DNA of 34,555 bases from positions 1 through 34,555 of the forward strand of contig QHYJ01000193.1 of assembly GCA_003223255.1 (NCBI GenBank), in the 5' to 3' direction. Numbering within the stretch: the stretch's first letter is position 1; each line of letters opens with the position of its first letter. Positions 16,919 to 24,967 of this stretch are shown one piece after another. Position numbers and translations under genes: made by a program. The notes under the pieces are model-generated. The model was not told where the DNA came from. It saw only the letters and a list, made by a program, of their open reading frames with translations, and ran no database searches. The DNA is from Acidobacteriota bacterium (GTDB taxonomy: Bacteria; Acidobacteriota; Terriglobia; Acidiferrales; UBA7541).

Positions 16919-16924
16919 TATAAT
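16919..16924 (+). promoter_or_regulatory. Consensus -10 element before the CoA-transferase remnant
   Basis: TATAAT sits nine bases before the GTG start at 16934, so the transcript would begin at about the start codon. No good -35 is seen 17 bases upstream. The remainder of 16677-16918 holds no gene. Confidence 0.5.
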
Positions 16925-16933
16925 CGCCCCGCC

Positions 16934-17613
16934 GTGAAAGCCATCTTGGAAACGATCCGCGCTGTCGAGCTGACCGAGGCGCTCGCCGGTCCTTATTGCG
17001 CCATGCTTCTCGGAGATCTGGGCGCCGATGTCATCAAGATCGAGCGCCCCGGCGTTGGCGACCAATCGAGGTCGAGGGGCTGGGGCCCGCCGTTTGTCGG
17101 CGGCGAATCCGCCTATTTTCTAGCGGCCAATCGCAACAAGCGCTCCATCACGTTCAACTACGATCATCCTCGCGGCGCAGAAGTGTTCCAAAAACTTCTC
17201 TCTAGTGCCGACGTTTTCCTTCACAACCAGCCTTCCCTGGCGTCTCTTCAAAAGCGCGGAATCGATGCCGAAACTCTTTGTGCGAAAAATCCTCGGCTCA
17301 TCTATTGCAGCATTACCGGCTACGGTTTCACCGGCCCCAAAGCGGGAATGCCCGGCTACGACATCCTCGCTCACGCGAAGCAGGCGTCATGAGCTTCACC
17401 GGCGAACCCGCCGGCGGGCCGATGCGCTATCCCATTGCCATCGCGGACATGACCTGCGGGATGTATGCGGCCATGGGAATTCTCGCGGCGCTTTTGCACC
17501 GAGAGAAGACCGGGCGCGGGCAAATCCTCGACATGGCTCTTTTCGACTCGCAGCTCACGTGGCTTGCGAACGTCGGCAGCAGCTACCTGAACGCCCGCGC
17601 CTCTCCCCAGCGT
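16934..17613 (+). pseudogene. Family III CoA-transferase (CaiB/BaiF), frameshifted and truncated
   Basis: 16934-17392 encodes the N-terminal domain of a formyl-CoA-transferase-like enzyme (LTEALAGPYCAMLLGDLGAD, then VIKIERPGVGD, NRNKRSITFN and SITGYGFTGP). After PGYDILAHA the frame changes and EAGVMSFTGEP, then IADMTCGMYAAMGILAALL (with the probable catalytic Asp) and GRGQILDMALFDSQLTWLAN follow to SSYLNARASPQR at about 17613. The break is explained by one lost G of a GG pair near 17377. Independently, the remaining 150-200 residues of the C-terminal domain are missing: the reading continues into unrelated sequence. So it is a fragment even if the frameshift is an error. The native substrate cannot be judged. 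GTG 16934 is preceded by TATAAT only nine bases away. Confidence 0.8.
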
Positions 17614-17655
17614 TGCCTGACGCATCTTATTGAAAAAGAAAGGGAAGCGGAGAAA

Positions 17656-18084
17656 ATGGGGGGGCATGGAGAGTCAAGAGGTGTCGGTTCGGTGGATACG
17701 AAGCTTGAAGAACGAAACTGCAGAGTGCGCGGTTGTAATAGCGCCGCGGCTACTTCCCTCGATCAGCAGTCTTTTTGCCTGGATCATTTCCTCCTTCGCT
17801 GTTACGCAAGGTTGGAAGCGGTTGACCCCCGCGGCAAAAAATCTCGCGAAGAGCGCGTCGATCTCGCCGCCATGCGCGCCTTCATTGAGGAATGCTCGCG
17901 TCGCGCCCTGGAAGTCAGTCTGCAAGCAGAGAATCTCACCAACCGCGAGCGCGCGCGTCTGCTCGACATTTTGCTTTGGGCCAGCGAACTGTTTCTAATT
18001 TCCCGCGCGCCCCGCGTTACTCCCGAGTCTGCAGCCACGCCAAGTGCAGACGAAGCCAGGCGCTCGGCTTCCCGGCGCTCCTGA
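17656..18084 (+). CDS. Small Cys/His-rich protein of unknown function
   Basis: 142 residues from ATG 17656, which has a GGAAGCGGAG ribosome binding region just upstream. It shares the frame of the CoA-transferase remnant, but the content changes completely here. Residues 22-50 carry C22-x4-C27-x13-C41-x2-H44 (NCRVRGC to FCLDHFLLRCY), likely a zinc knuckle, with another Cys at 49. Residues 60-120 are predicted helical and charged (REERVDLAAMRAFIEEC, then LTNRERARLLDILLWASELF). The tail is disordered, rich in Ser, Ala and Arg. I do not recognise a named family; a small zinc-binding regulatory or nucleic-acid-associated protein is a guess. It stops 95 bases before the convergent RND pump gene. 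Confidence 0.62.
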   Translation: MGGHGESRGVGSVDTKLEERNCRVRGCNSAAATSLDQQSFCLDHFLLRCYARLEAVDPRGKKSREERVDLAAMRAFIEECSRRALEVSLQAENLTNRERARLLDILLWASELFLISRAPRVTPESAATPSADEARRSASRRS

Positions 18085-18179
18085 CTTCGCGCTTCGCTTG
18101 ATTCTTTCTTGCGACTGGCAAGCAGCGATTCACTGGTTACCGGAAGGAACCGGGGCGAGCGACGGACAAAGTTGGCGGC

Positions 18180-21100
18180 TCAATCATCCGACGGGTCCTG
18201 AGCTCTGGGGACCCGGCCTAGAAGCCGAGCAACCCATTCCGCCCCAGAAACCGCTTCCAGTTCGGCCAGGTAAGAATAAGCCACCGGCACGACGAGCAGC
18301 GTCAGCAGCAGACAAAGCGTCTGCCCGCCAATGATAGTAACGGCGATGGACGCGCGCTGCTCCGAGCCAGCGCCAATGCCAATCGCCACGGGAATGAGTC
18401 CGGCAATAATCGAAAGCGTGGTCATTAAAATAGGACGCAACCGCACGCGGTTGGCTTCGAGGATAGCTTCCCGCAGAGGCATTCCTGTGGCGCGCAGGCG
18501 GTTCGTGTAATCCACCTGCAAGATGCCATTCTTCTTCACAATGCCCAAAAGCAAAAACATGCCCAGCGCGCTCCACAGGCTGAGAGCGCGTCCGGTGATC
18601 CACAAGGAAAATAACGCAAACGGCACGCTCAGCGGAAGCGTCAGCATGATGATGAACGGATAGGAAAAGCTTTCGAATTGCGCCGCCAGCACCATGTACA
18701 TGAAGATGGAGGCGAGCAGCATCGCCAGCAAAAGATTCCAAGTGGTCTCTTCGAGAACTTTGACTTGCCCCGTGAAGGTATACGAATAGCCGCTCGGCAA
18801 TCCTACTTCTTTGATAGCCTGGACGGTGTGCGCCGCGGCCAAGTCCAAGGGATATCCCGCGGCTACGTTGGCGTAGACGCTCACTTGAAACTCGCGGTTG
18901 TAGCGTTGCAAGGTAGCAGGGCCAGCGCCGCGCTGGATGGTCGCGACATTCTCGAGCCGCACCTGTCCCAGCTTCGCGGAAGGCACCATCATGCGGGCCA
19001 GGACGTCGGGATTGTCGCGCTGCTCCGGCAGCAATTGCATGGTCACGGGATACTGCTCCGAGCCTTCCTTGAAGCGCGTGATTTCATCTTCTCCGGAATA
19101 AAACAGCCGCACGGCATCGCTCACGTCGGTCATTCGAACGCCGATGTCCGCGGCGCGCTGGCGATCCACCTTTACTTGCAACTCCGGCGTATTGAGGTTG
19201 AGGCTCGGATTGACGTCAACCAATTCGGGATACTTTGACATGCGGTCGGCAGCAGCCTTGCTGATTTCCGCAAGTTTCGACAACTCGGGCCCGCGAACTA
19301 TCGCCGCGATCGGGAAATAGATTTCGCCACCGAGCACGGAGGGCAGGCGCACGTTATAGGTCATATTGTGATAGTCCGCGAGAATTTTGCGGATCTCGGT
19401 CGCCAGCTGGTTATGCGTCTTTTTCCGTTCGCTTCGCGGCACGAGCACGATGAAGAGATGCGCATGGTTGGTCGGACCATGCGTAAACGACTGCACAAGC
19501 GATACCTCCGGAAGCGCCTCGACGCGTTCCGCGATTTCCGTTGCCAGCTTTGTGGTTTTCTCCAGAGAGCTGCCTTCGGGCAACGTGTAGGAGCTGATCA
19601 GCTCAGCCTGGTCATCCGCGGGAATCCAGTCGCGTCCCACCAAATGGTAGAAGCCGAAGGTCGAGAGGAACGTCAGCCCGCAAATCACCAAGATGGTGCG
19701 ACGATGGGCCAACGACCAATGCAGGGATTGGAGATAGAACTGTTCGACGGAATGCAGGAATCCTTCGGAATGGGCCTTCTTCTCGCGGCCACCTAACTTC
19801 AACATCCGCGAACTCATCATCGGCGTCAGCGTGAAGGCCACCAGCAGCGACACCATGATGGCCATGGCCATTGTCCATCCGAAAGAATTCACATACTTCC
19901 GGGCGTAGCCGGTCATGAACGCAATGGGCAGGAAAATAATCACCAGCGAGAGCGTGGTGGCCATGACCGCCAAGCCGATTTCCTTCGTGGCTTCGATGGC
20001 CGCCTGGATGCGGTCTCTTCCCTTCTCCTCCATGTAGCGAAAAATGTTTTCGAGGACGATAATGGCATCGTCGATCACGATGCCTACGGCCAATGTCAGG
20101 GCCAACAGCGTCATGTTGTTGAGCGAGAAATCCATGCCGCGCATCAGTGTAAATGTGGCGATGACAGATGCCGGAATGGCTACCGCCGCGATCAAAACCG
20201 CGCGCCAGTTGCGAATAAACACCCAGACCACAAAACTCGCCAAAATACTGCCAAAGATGAGATGTTCGATCAGAGAATGGACGGACGCTTTAATGAAATC
20301 GGAAATGTCATGGACAATCTGAAGCTGAATGCCCGGCGGCAATTGCGAACGCAGTTCCTGCACTTTGGCTCTGACGTCGTCCGCCACGCGCACCGTATTC
20401 ACGCCCGATTGCCGGAGGACTTGGATCGAGACCACATCCTCGGGAGGCGCGTACTTCCGAAAGAGCGCGGACCACGTACGCAGCTCTTGCGCGCCATCTT
20501 CGACCTGCGCCACGTCCCTTACGCGCACCGGCGTTCCGCCCCGTGTGCCAATTACGATTTCGCCGAACTGTTCCGCGGAAGTGACGCGCCCCAGCGTGCG
20601 CAGCCCTAACTCCTGGGGTCCGGTGATCATGCGCCCGCCGGGCGCTTCGATGTTTTCCCGCTGCAAAGCCTCGCGCACGTCTAACACGGTAAAATTGTGC
20701 GAGGTCAGCTTTTGAGCATCAAGCAAGATGCGGATCTGCCGCCCTTGGCCGCCGTTCAGATCGACACTGCCCACGCCGTCCACGGTCTGAATCGCGCGCC
20801 GGACCTTTTTGTCGGCGATCTCCGTCAACTCGCGGCGGCTCACCGGCCCGCTCACGAGCAGTGTGAGGATCGGGTCCGATTGCGGATCTTGTTTGGTGAT
20901 AACCGGCGGCAAGGTATCGCGGGGCAGGCGGTCGATAGCTCCGGCCACTTTCTCGCGAATATCCTGCTCCGCGCCATCGATGTCGCGTTCCAAAACAAAA
21001 GTGCAGGTAATCCAAGCGAATCCTTCAAAGGAGTACACGTTGATTTCATCGATCCCGCTGACGGAGGAGATGGCATCCTCCAACGGCAAGACCACTCCGG

Positions 21101-21281
21101 TCACCACTTCCTCGGGAGTCGCGCCCGGAAGACGTACTTCGACGTTTACTGTGGCAGGATCCGCCTTAGGGAAAAGATCAACCGCCAGTCCGCGATAGGA
21201 GAACGCTCCCAGGGTCACGAGAAAAGCAATCAGCATCACCGTAAAGACGGGATACTTGACGCAAGTTTCGGCGAGCTTCAT
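18180..21281 (-). CDS. RND efflux pump, inner-membrane transporter (AcrB-like)
   Basis: 1033 residues, full length for the hydrophobe/amphiphile efflux (AcrB/MdtB) type. It exports drugs or other amphiphiles from the periplasm or inner membrane using the proton gradient. TM1 is at about 10-30 (VFTVMLIAFLVTLGAFSY). The proton relay is intact: D404-D405 in GIVIDDAIIVLENI (TM4) and Lys917 in LGIVKKNGILQVDY (TM10). The two large periplasmic loops lie between TM1-2 and TM7-8, the latter starting near residue 560 (FYHLVGRDWIPADDQAE). The adaptor gene lies upstream on the same strand, 37 bases away, so they form an operon. No TolC-type outer-membrane channel is present in the window. ATG 21281 has only a weak GAG upstream. 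Confidence 0.94.
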   Translation of the reverse strand: MKLAETCVKYPVFTVMLIAFLVTLGAFSYRGLAVDLFPKADPATVNVEVRLPGATPEEVVTGVVLPLEDAISSVSGIDEINVYSFEGFAWITCTFVLERDIDGAEQDIREKVAGAIDRLPRDTLPPVITKQDPQSDPILTLLVSGPVSRRELTEIADKKVRRAIQTVDGVGSVDLNGGQGRQIRILLDAQKLTSHNFTVLDVREALQRENIEAPGGRMITGPQELGLRTLGRVTSAEQFGEIVIGTRGGTPVRVRDVAQVEDGAQELRTWSALFRKYAPPEDVVSIQVLRQSGVNTVRVADDVRAKVQELRSQLPPGIQLQIVHDISDFIKASVHSLIEHLIFGSILASFVVWVFIRNWRAVLIAAVAIPASVIATFTLMRGMDFSLNNMTLLALTLAVGIVIDDAIIVLENIFRYMEEKGRDRIQAAIEATKEIGLAVMATTLSLVIIFLPIAFMTGYARKYVNSFGWTMAMAIMVSLLVAFTLTPMMSSRMLKLGGREKKAHSEGFLHSVEQFYLQSLHWSLAHRRTILVICGLTFLSTFGFYHLVGRDWIPADDQAELISSYTLPEGSSLEKTTKLATEIAERVEALPEVSLVQSFTHGPTNHAHLFIVLVPRSERKKTHNQLATEIRKILADYHNMTYNVRLPSVLGGEIYFPIAAIVRGPELSKLAEISKAAADRMSKYPELVDVNPSLNLNTPELQVKVDRQRAADIGVRMTDVSDAVRLFYSGEDEITRFKEGSEQYPVTMQLLPEQRDNPDVLARMMVPSAKLGQVRLENVATIQRGAGPATLQRYNREFQVSVYANVAAGYPLDLAAAHTVQAIKEVGLPSGYSYTFTGQVKVLEETTWNLLLAMLLASIFMYMVLAAQFESFSYPFIIMLTLPLSVPFALFSLWITGRALSLWSALGMFLLLGIVKKNGILQVDYTNRLRATGMPLREAILEANRVRLRPILMTTLSIIAGLIPVAIGIGAGSEQRASIAVTIIGGQTLCLLLTLLVVPVAYSYLAELEAVSGAEWVARLLGRVPRAQDPSDD

Positions 21282-21318
21282 CTCATTTCACGCTTGTGGG
21301 AGTTTTATTTTCAGGCTA

Positions 21319-22596
21319 TTACTTCATTGCCGGCGCATTTTCCATACTTCCGCCGGGCTGCTCTTGCACCACAGCGCCATCGTGCAACTCACCGGAGACA
21401 GCCACGGCAACGCGATCCCCCGGTTTCAGGCCTTCTGCCACTTCGAATCGCCGCCCGTGCTCGTCTTCGGTTTGGCCCGCAGGACGGATTTGCCGTTCGG
21501 AAACGCGATTGCCGTTCAGGAGAAAAACCTTGTACACGCCATATCTATAAATCACCGCCTCTTCCGGCAAAAAGATGGTCTTCTCTTCCTTCTCGCTCGG
21601 GATGGAGGCTTGTACAAAGAAGCCCGGCTTTAGTTTGCCATCGAGGTTCACGAGCAGCGCCTCAGCCTCGAGGGTCCGAGAGTCCTGCGCCACTGCGGGA
21701 TTGATGCGCGAAATCTTTCCGTGGAAGGTTTCTCCCGGAAACGCTTCCACGTGCAGATCGATGGTGACGCCGTCCTTTACCCATCCCGCCCAGCGCTCCG
21801 GCACGGCCAAGCGCGCGCGCAAACGGTCCGTGCGCACAAGGACCATAACCGGACTTTGCACCTTGAGGTACTCGCCTGGGTGAACATCACGAGTTTTGAT
21901 CGAGCCGGGATAAGGCGCGCGAATGGTGGAGTCGTTCAGTTTCTTCTCGGCCAGCCTCTCGCTCGCTTCGCTGGACACCAAAAGCGCTTTGAGACGGTCC
22001 ACTTCCTGCAGGGCCACGGTGTAAGTCGCTTTGGTGCTCTGGTAACGGCTGGCCGCTTCGTCCAGCTGTTGCTGCGAAATTAGGTTGTCGCGAAACATCT
22101 GCTGCGCGCGCGTGTATTTCTGATCGGCGTCGAACAGATCCGCCTCCGCCCGTTGCACCGAAGCGATTTTCTTGGGGTCGCTGGGCGGAGGATCATCGGG
22201 CCCGATCCCCAGTTGCGCCCGCACTTGCCTTACAATGCCGCGCTGCCGCTCCACCTCAAACTGCAATTCTTCAGGATCGATGCGCACCAGCGGCTGCCCC
22301 TCTCTCACGTTGTCACCAATGTCGGCAAGCACTTCGGCTACGCGGCCTTCCACTTCCGAACTCAGGGTGCTTTCTTCCAGCGCATAAAGGGAGCCAACCG
22401 CCTGAATGCGCCGCCGGGCCGTTTCTTCCGCCACAGTATAGAAATGCACGGGAGCGGGGTGTGCGGCATCGCCCAACACACTGGTAGGTTGCGCCTTCGA
22501 GCAGCCCCCGGCCGCCAAGAGGGCAAGTGTTGCCGCCAGGGCAAAGTCCACCTTCCCCCGGCAAGATTCACATTTTGTGCTTATGCGAAAGGGCAC
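21319..22596 (-). CDS. RND efflux adaptor (membrane fusion protein), probable lipoprotein
   Basis: About 425 residues from GTG 22596. This start is preferred because GGGGGA lies about ten bases before it and it gives a positive N-region followed by LAATLALLAAGGC, with Cys33 as the likely lipidated residue. ATG 22668, in frame, is the longer alternative. Then come a split lipoyl domain (SLYALEESTLSSEVEGRV and IRAPYPGSIKTRDVHPGEYL), an alpha-helical hairpin (about 115-215, Gln/Arg-rich, with NLISQQQLDEAASRYQSTK), a beta-barrel and a membrane-proximal domain. It joins the RND pump to an outer-membrane channel. It is the first gene of the pump operon. Confidence 0.9.
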   Translation of the reverse strand: MPFRISTKCESCRGKVDFALAATLALLAAGGCSKAQPTSVLGDAAHPAPVHFYTVAEETARRRIQAVGSLYALEESTLSSEVEGRVAEVLADIGDNVREGQPLVRIDPEELQFEVERQRGIVRQVRAQLGIGPDDPPPSDPKKIASVQRAEADLFDADQKYTRAQQMFRDNLISQQQLDEAASRYQSTKATYTVALQEVDRLKALLVSSEASERLAEKKLNDSTIRAPYPGSIKTRDVHPGEYLKVQSPVMVLVRTDRLRARLAVPERWAGWVKDGVTIDLHVEAFPGETFHGKISRINPAVAQDSRTLEAEALLVNLDGKLKPGFFVQASIPSEKEEKTIFLPEEAVIYRYGVYKVFLLNGNRVSERQIRPAGQTEDEHGRRFEVAEGLKPGDRVAVAVSGELHDGAVVQEQPGGSMENAPAMK

Positions 22597-22668
22597 CGAA
22601 CAGAGTTCCCCCGTCTTGCTATTTTGACGCACGGCGGGCGTCAATCGTTTCGGAGCATATTGGGACAA

Positions 22669-22901
22669 GATCAGCCGTTAACGGTCGGCTATGCCCGCAA
22701 ACAGGGCAAGCCAGTAAATTCTAGCAAGAAATACAGGCGGGAGCCTGTACCTAAGTCTAAGGTTGCAGTGGTCGGCGGCATACCAATAAGGCAGGCTGCA
22801 AGAACGGGGTTGAACGGACACCCGTAGCGTGTCAACAAACAAAAGCGCAGATTTCTTGTGAGCCATTCGGCTCTCGCACTGGAGGCCAGATGTGAACCAC
22901 T
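22669..22901. other. Non-coding spacer upstream of the efflux operon
   Basis: No gene supported. A small hairpin ACAGGC-GGGA-GCCTGT (about 22733-22748) lies in the middle. No convincing promoter for the efflux operon was found. Confidence 0.3.
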
Positions 22902-23072
22902 CTACTCGCAGTGGACACGTCCAGCGGCGCAGCGAGGGGCGCCGCGACTTCCAATCGCCACCACTACTCCGCCCCGCGGAATTCCCAGCACTACAACATC
23001 GCTTTGCTTGGCATAGGCGGTGAGCCTGGCGGCAAGCCTTCGTCCCGCATCCGTGCGGTCTTCAAAAACCAT
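22902..23072 (-). pseudogene. Phosphoribosyltransferase N-terminal remnant
   Basis: From ATG 23072 (preceded by AAGGCGAG) the minus strand reads MVFEDRTDAGRRLAARLTAY, then DVVVLGIPRGGVVVAI, the N-terminus of the phosphoribosyltransferases that usually open F-x-D-R-x-D-A-G-x-x-L. After VVVAI the frame is wrong; one frame over it continues EVAAPLAAPLDV as expected, then similarity stops. One extra G explains the frameshift, but the catalytic PRPP loop and the rest of the roughly 210-residue protein are missing. It is therefore a remnant. Confidence 0.6.
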
Positions 23073-23255
23073 CTCGCCTTTTGTCACCCCCATTCCCCCG
23101 CTTAACATTCGGCTAAAGGGCAGAAAGCCTCAGTGCGGTTGCTCACTGAGCCCCGTAATCCACATCACATTTTTCGCCAGGTAGGTGTTTCGTTGGGCGG
23201 GCAGTCGCGTGAGAGACTTAAGTGAGAGGATTGCTCAAGAATGGCCCGGGAAGCG

Positions 23256-24803
23256 TCAGTTCTGAGGATGGTCTTTCTTCTCTTTCTGCTCCGCTCCCAG
23301 GTCCCCGAAGGGCCAAATGTTGAACGCCTTGAGTTCCTCATACTCGTGCTGGGCGCGCAGCATCTTTGCCGTGCGCTCCGCCGGCCACGGCCAAGCGAAC
23401 CGCTCCGGCCGGTCGGCAATCCAGAACGCCGCCAGCGCCATCAACGTGGCGTTGTGCGTGAGCACATCCTGTTTCTGCGCTTCGAGCGAATCCGCAGCGG
23501 AGTGATGCGTGTACATGTACTCGCTCGTCTCCTGCAGCATGTTGATGCCCGGCAGTCCGGCCATGGAGAACGGCAGGGTATCGGTTCCCGATTCCACTTT
23601 GTCGTCCACTTGCAACGGCCGGAAATTGGAGAGGGTTTTCACAAACGCCTGGAATGCGGGCACCAAATCGTCGCGCCCACCTAACTGAAAACCCTTCACG
23701 GCCCCCTGCCCATAATCCAGAATCAAGTCGCCAAGATGATTAGCCAGCTCGTCCTTATGCTGTTTCACATAGGCGAACGAGCCATCGAGTCCCTGCTCTT
23801 CGCCGGTGAATAAAACAAACCGGATGGTGCGGCGCGGCCGCTGCCCGGAATGCATAATGGCTTCGGCAGCCCCTAGCGTCGTCGCGATTCCCGAGCCGTT
23901 GTCGGTCGTTCCCTCCGCCAAGTCCCAGGAATCCAAATGCCCGCCTACCACCAGAATCTCTTCCGGATGCTCGCGCCCGCGAATTTCTCCGACCACGTTG
24001 GCCGTCTCTACCGGTCCATTGGTAAAAGTATTTTGCACATTGAAGCGCACGCGCGGTGTCATGCCGCGGTCCAGAAAGCGTTCCAACTGTCCCTGGTCCT
24101 CCGCAGACATCGATACGACGGGAACCGCGAAATCTGCGTTGAAGCCGAGAATTCCCGTGTGCGTCAGGTTCATGCCCGTGGACCTTCCGCCGCCTTGCCC
24201 GCCGATGACTGCGATAGCCCCCGCGGGTCCCGCGGCTTTCAGAAAGTCACCGAACATCGCGAACAGATTCATCTCATTTTGACTGGGCTTTCCTTTGGTG
24301 ATGACCAGTGCAACCTTCCCTTTGAGCCGCGAGACATTTTTGATTTCATTCTCGATGTCGAACATGTTGACGGTCACCACTTCGCCCTCGGTGCCTCCTG
24401 GCGGCGTTGACCCCGTCCACCCCATCGCGTCCACATGCAGTTTGTGGCGCACCGGCGCAAGGATTTCTCCTTCCGCGGTGCCGCGCGTCCAGCCGCGCCA
24501 GATCGTGTATTTCTCCGTATGTACGTTTTCCAGGCCGATGGACTTCATCTTCGCCGCGCCCCACTCTTCCGCCTTGCGTTCCGCGGGAGAGCCCGTCACG
24601 CGGCCACCGACGTCGTCGCTCAACTCCGTCAGGAACTCGAAGGCGTGCGAATTGAGCAAGCCTTCGCCGGCAATGCGCACCAGCGCCGGCTTGGTGCCAT
24701 CTTCGTCCGGCCCCTTGGGTGGCCGATCATCCGCAGGAAGCGGTAGCGCGGCAGTGCTCAAACTCATTGACACCATGGCCATGCCCACAAAAAAACGTCG
24801 CAT
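23256..24803 (-). CDS. Secreted M28-family zinc aminopeptidase/carboxypeptidase
   Basis: 515 residues from ATG 24803, set by GGAGAG six bases upstream and a signal peptide (MRRFFVGMAMVSMSLSTAAL, then PLPADD). The in-frame extension further upstream has no coding character. A protease-associated (PA) insert lies at about 140-250 (KGKVALVITKGKP, then AGAIAVIGGQG). The catalytic di-zinc site is complete: H289-x-D291 in GGHLDSWD, D301 in TTDNGSG, E335-E336 in FTGEEQG, D363 in LILDYGQG and H433/H434 in YTHHSAADS. It probably removes amino acids from extracellular or periplasmic peptides. It is divergent from the DUF3857 gene, sharing a 164-base intergenic region with it. Confidence 0.92.
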   Translation of the reverse strand: MRRFFVGMAMVSMSLSTAALPLPADDRPPKGPDEDGTKPALVRIAGEGLLNSHAFEFLTELSDDVGGRVTGSPAERKAEEWGAAKMKSIGLENVHTEKYTIWRGWTRGTAEGEILAPVRHKLHVDAMGWTGSTPPGGTEGEVVTVNMFDIENEIKNVSRLKGKVALVITKGKPSQNEMNLFAMFGDFLKAAGPAGAIAVIGGQGGGRSTGMNLTHTGILGFNADFAVPVVSMSAEDQGQLERFLDRGMTPRVRFNVQNTFTNGPVETANVVGEIRGREHPEEILVVGGHLDSWDLAEGTTDNGSGIATTLGAAEAIMHSGQRPRRTIRFVLFTGEEQGLDGSFAYVKQHKDELANHLGDLILDYGQGAVKGFQLGGRDDLVPAFQAFVKTLSNFRPLQVDDKVESGTDTLPFSMAGLPGINMLQETSEYMYTHHSAADSLEAQKQDVLTHNATLMALAAFWIADRPERFAWPWPAERTAKMLRAQHEYEELKAFNIWPFGDLGAEQKEKKDHPQN

Positions 24804-24929
24804 CCGTTCTCTCCTCGCGCCTTCGGCGCCCATCAAGACTACCATGCACTCAGACGGAGCCGCGCCCGGATTGTTTTTCTGTGACCGCCGCCGCCCGTGC
24901 TGGCTCCGCAACCGGGCTTCATCGGCGGC

Positions 24930-24958
24930 TTTACCGCTGCCGCCCCTCCCTCTACACT
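24930..24958 (+). promoter_or_regulatory. Probable promoter of the DUF3857 gene
   Basis: -35 TTTACC (24930-24935), 17-nt spacer, -10 TACACT (24953-24958). The start codon is nine bases after the -10, implying a leaderless or nearly leaderless mRNA. Confidence 0.45.
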
Positions 24959-24967
24959 GCTTTCGGG

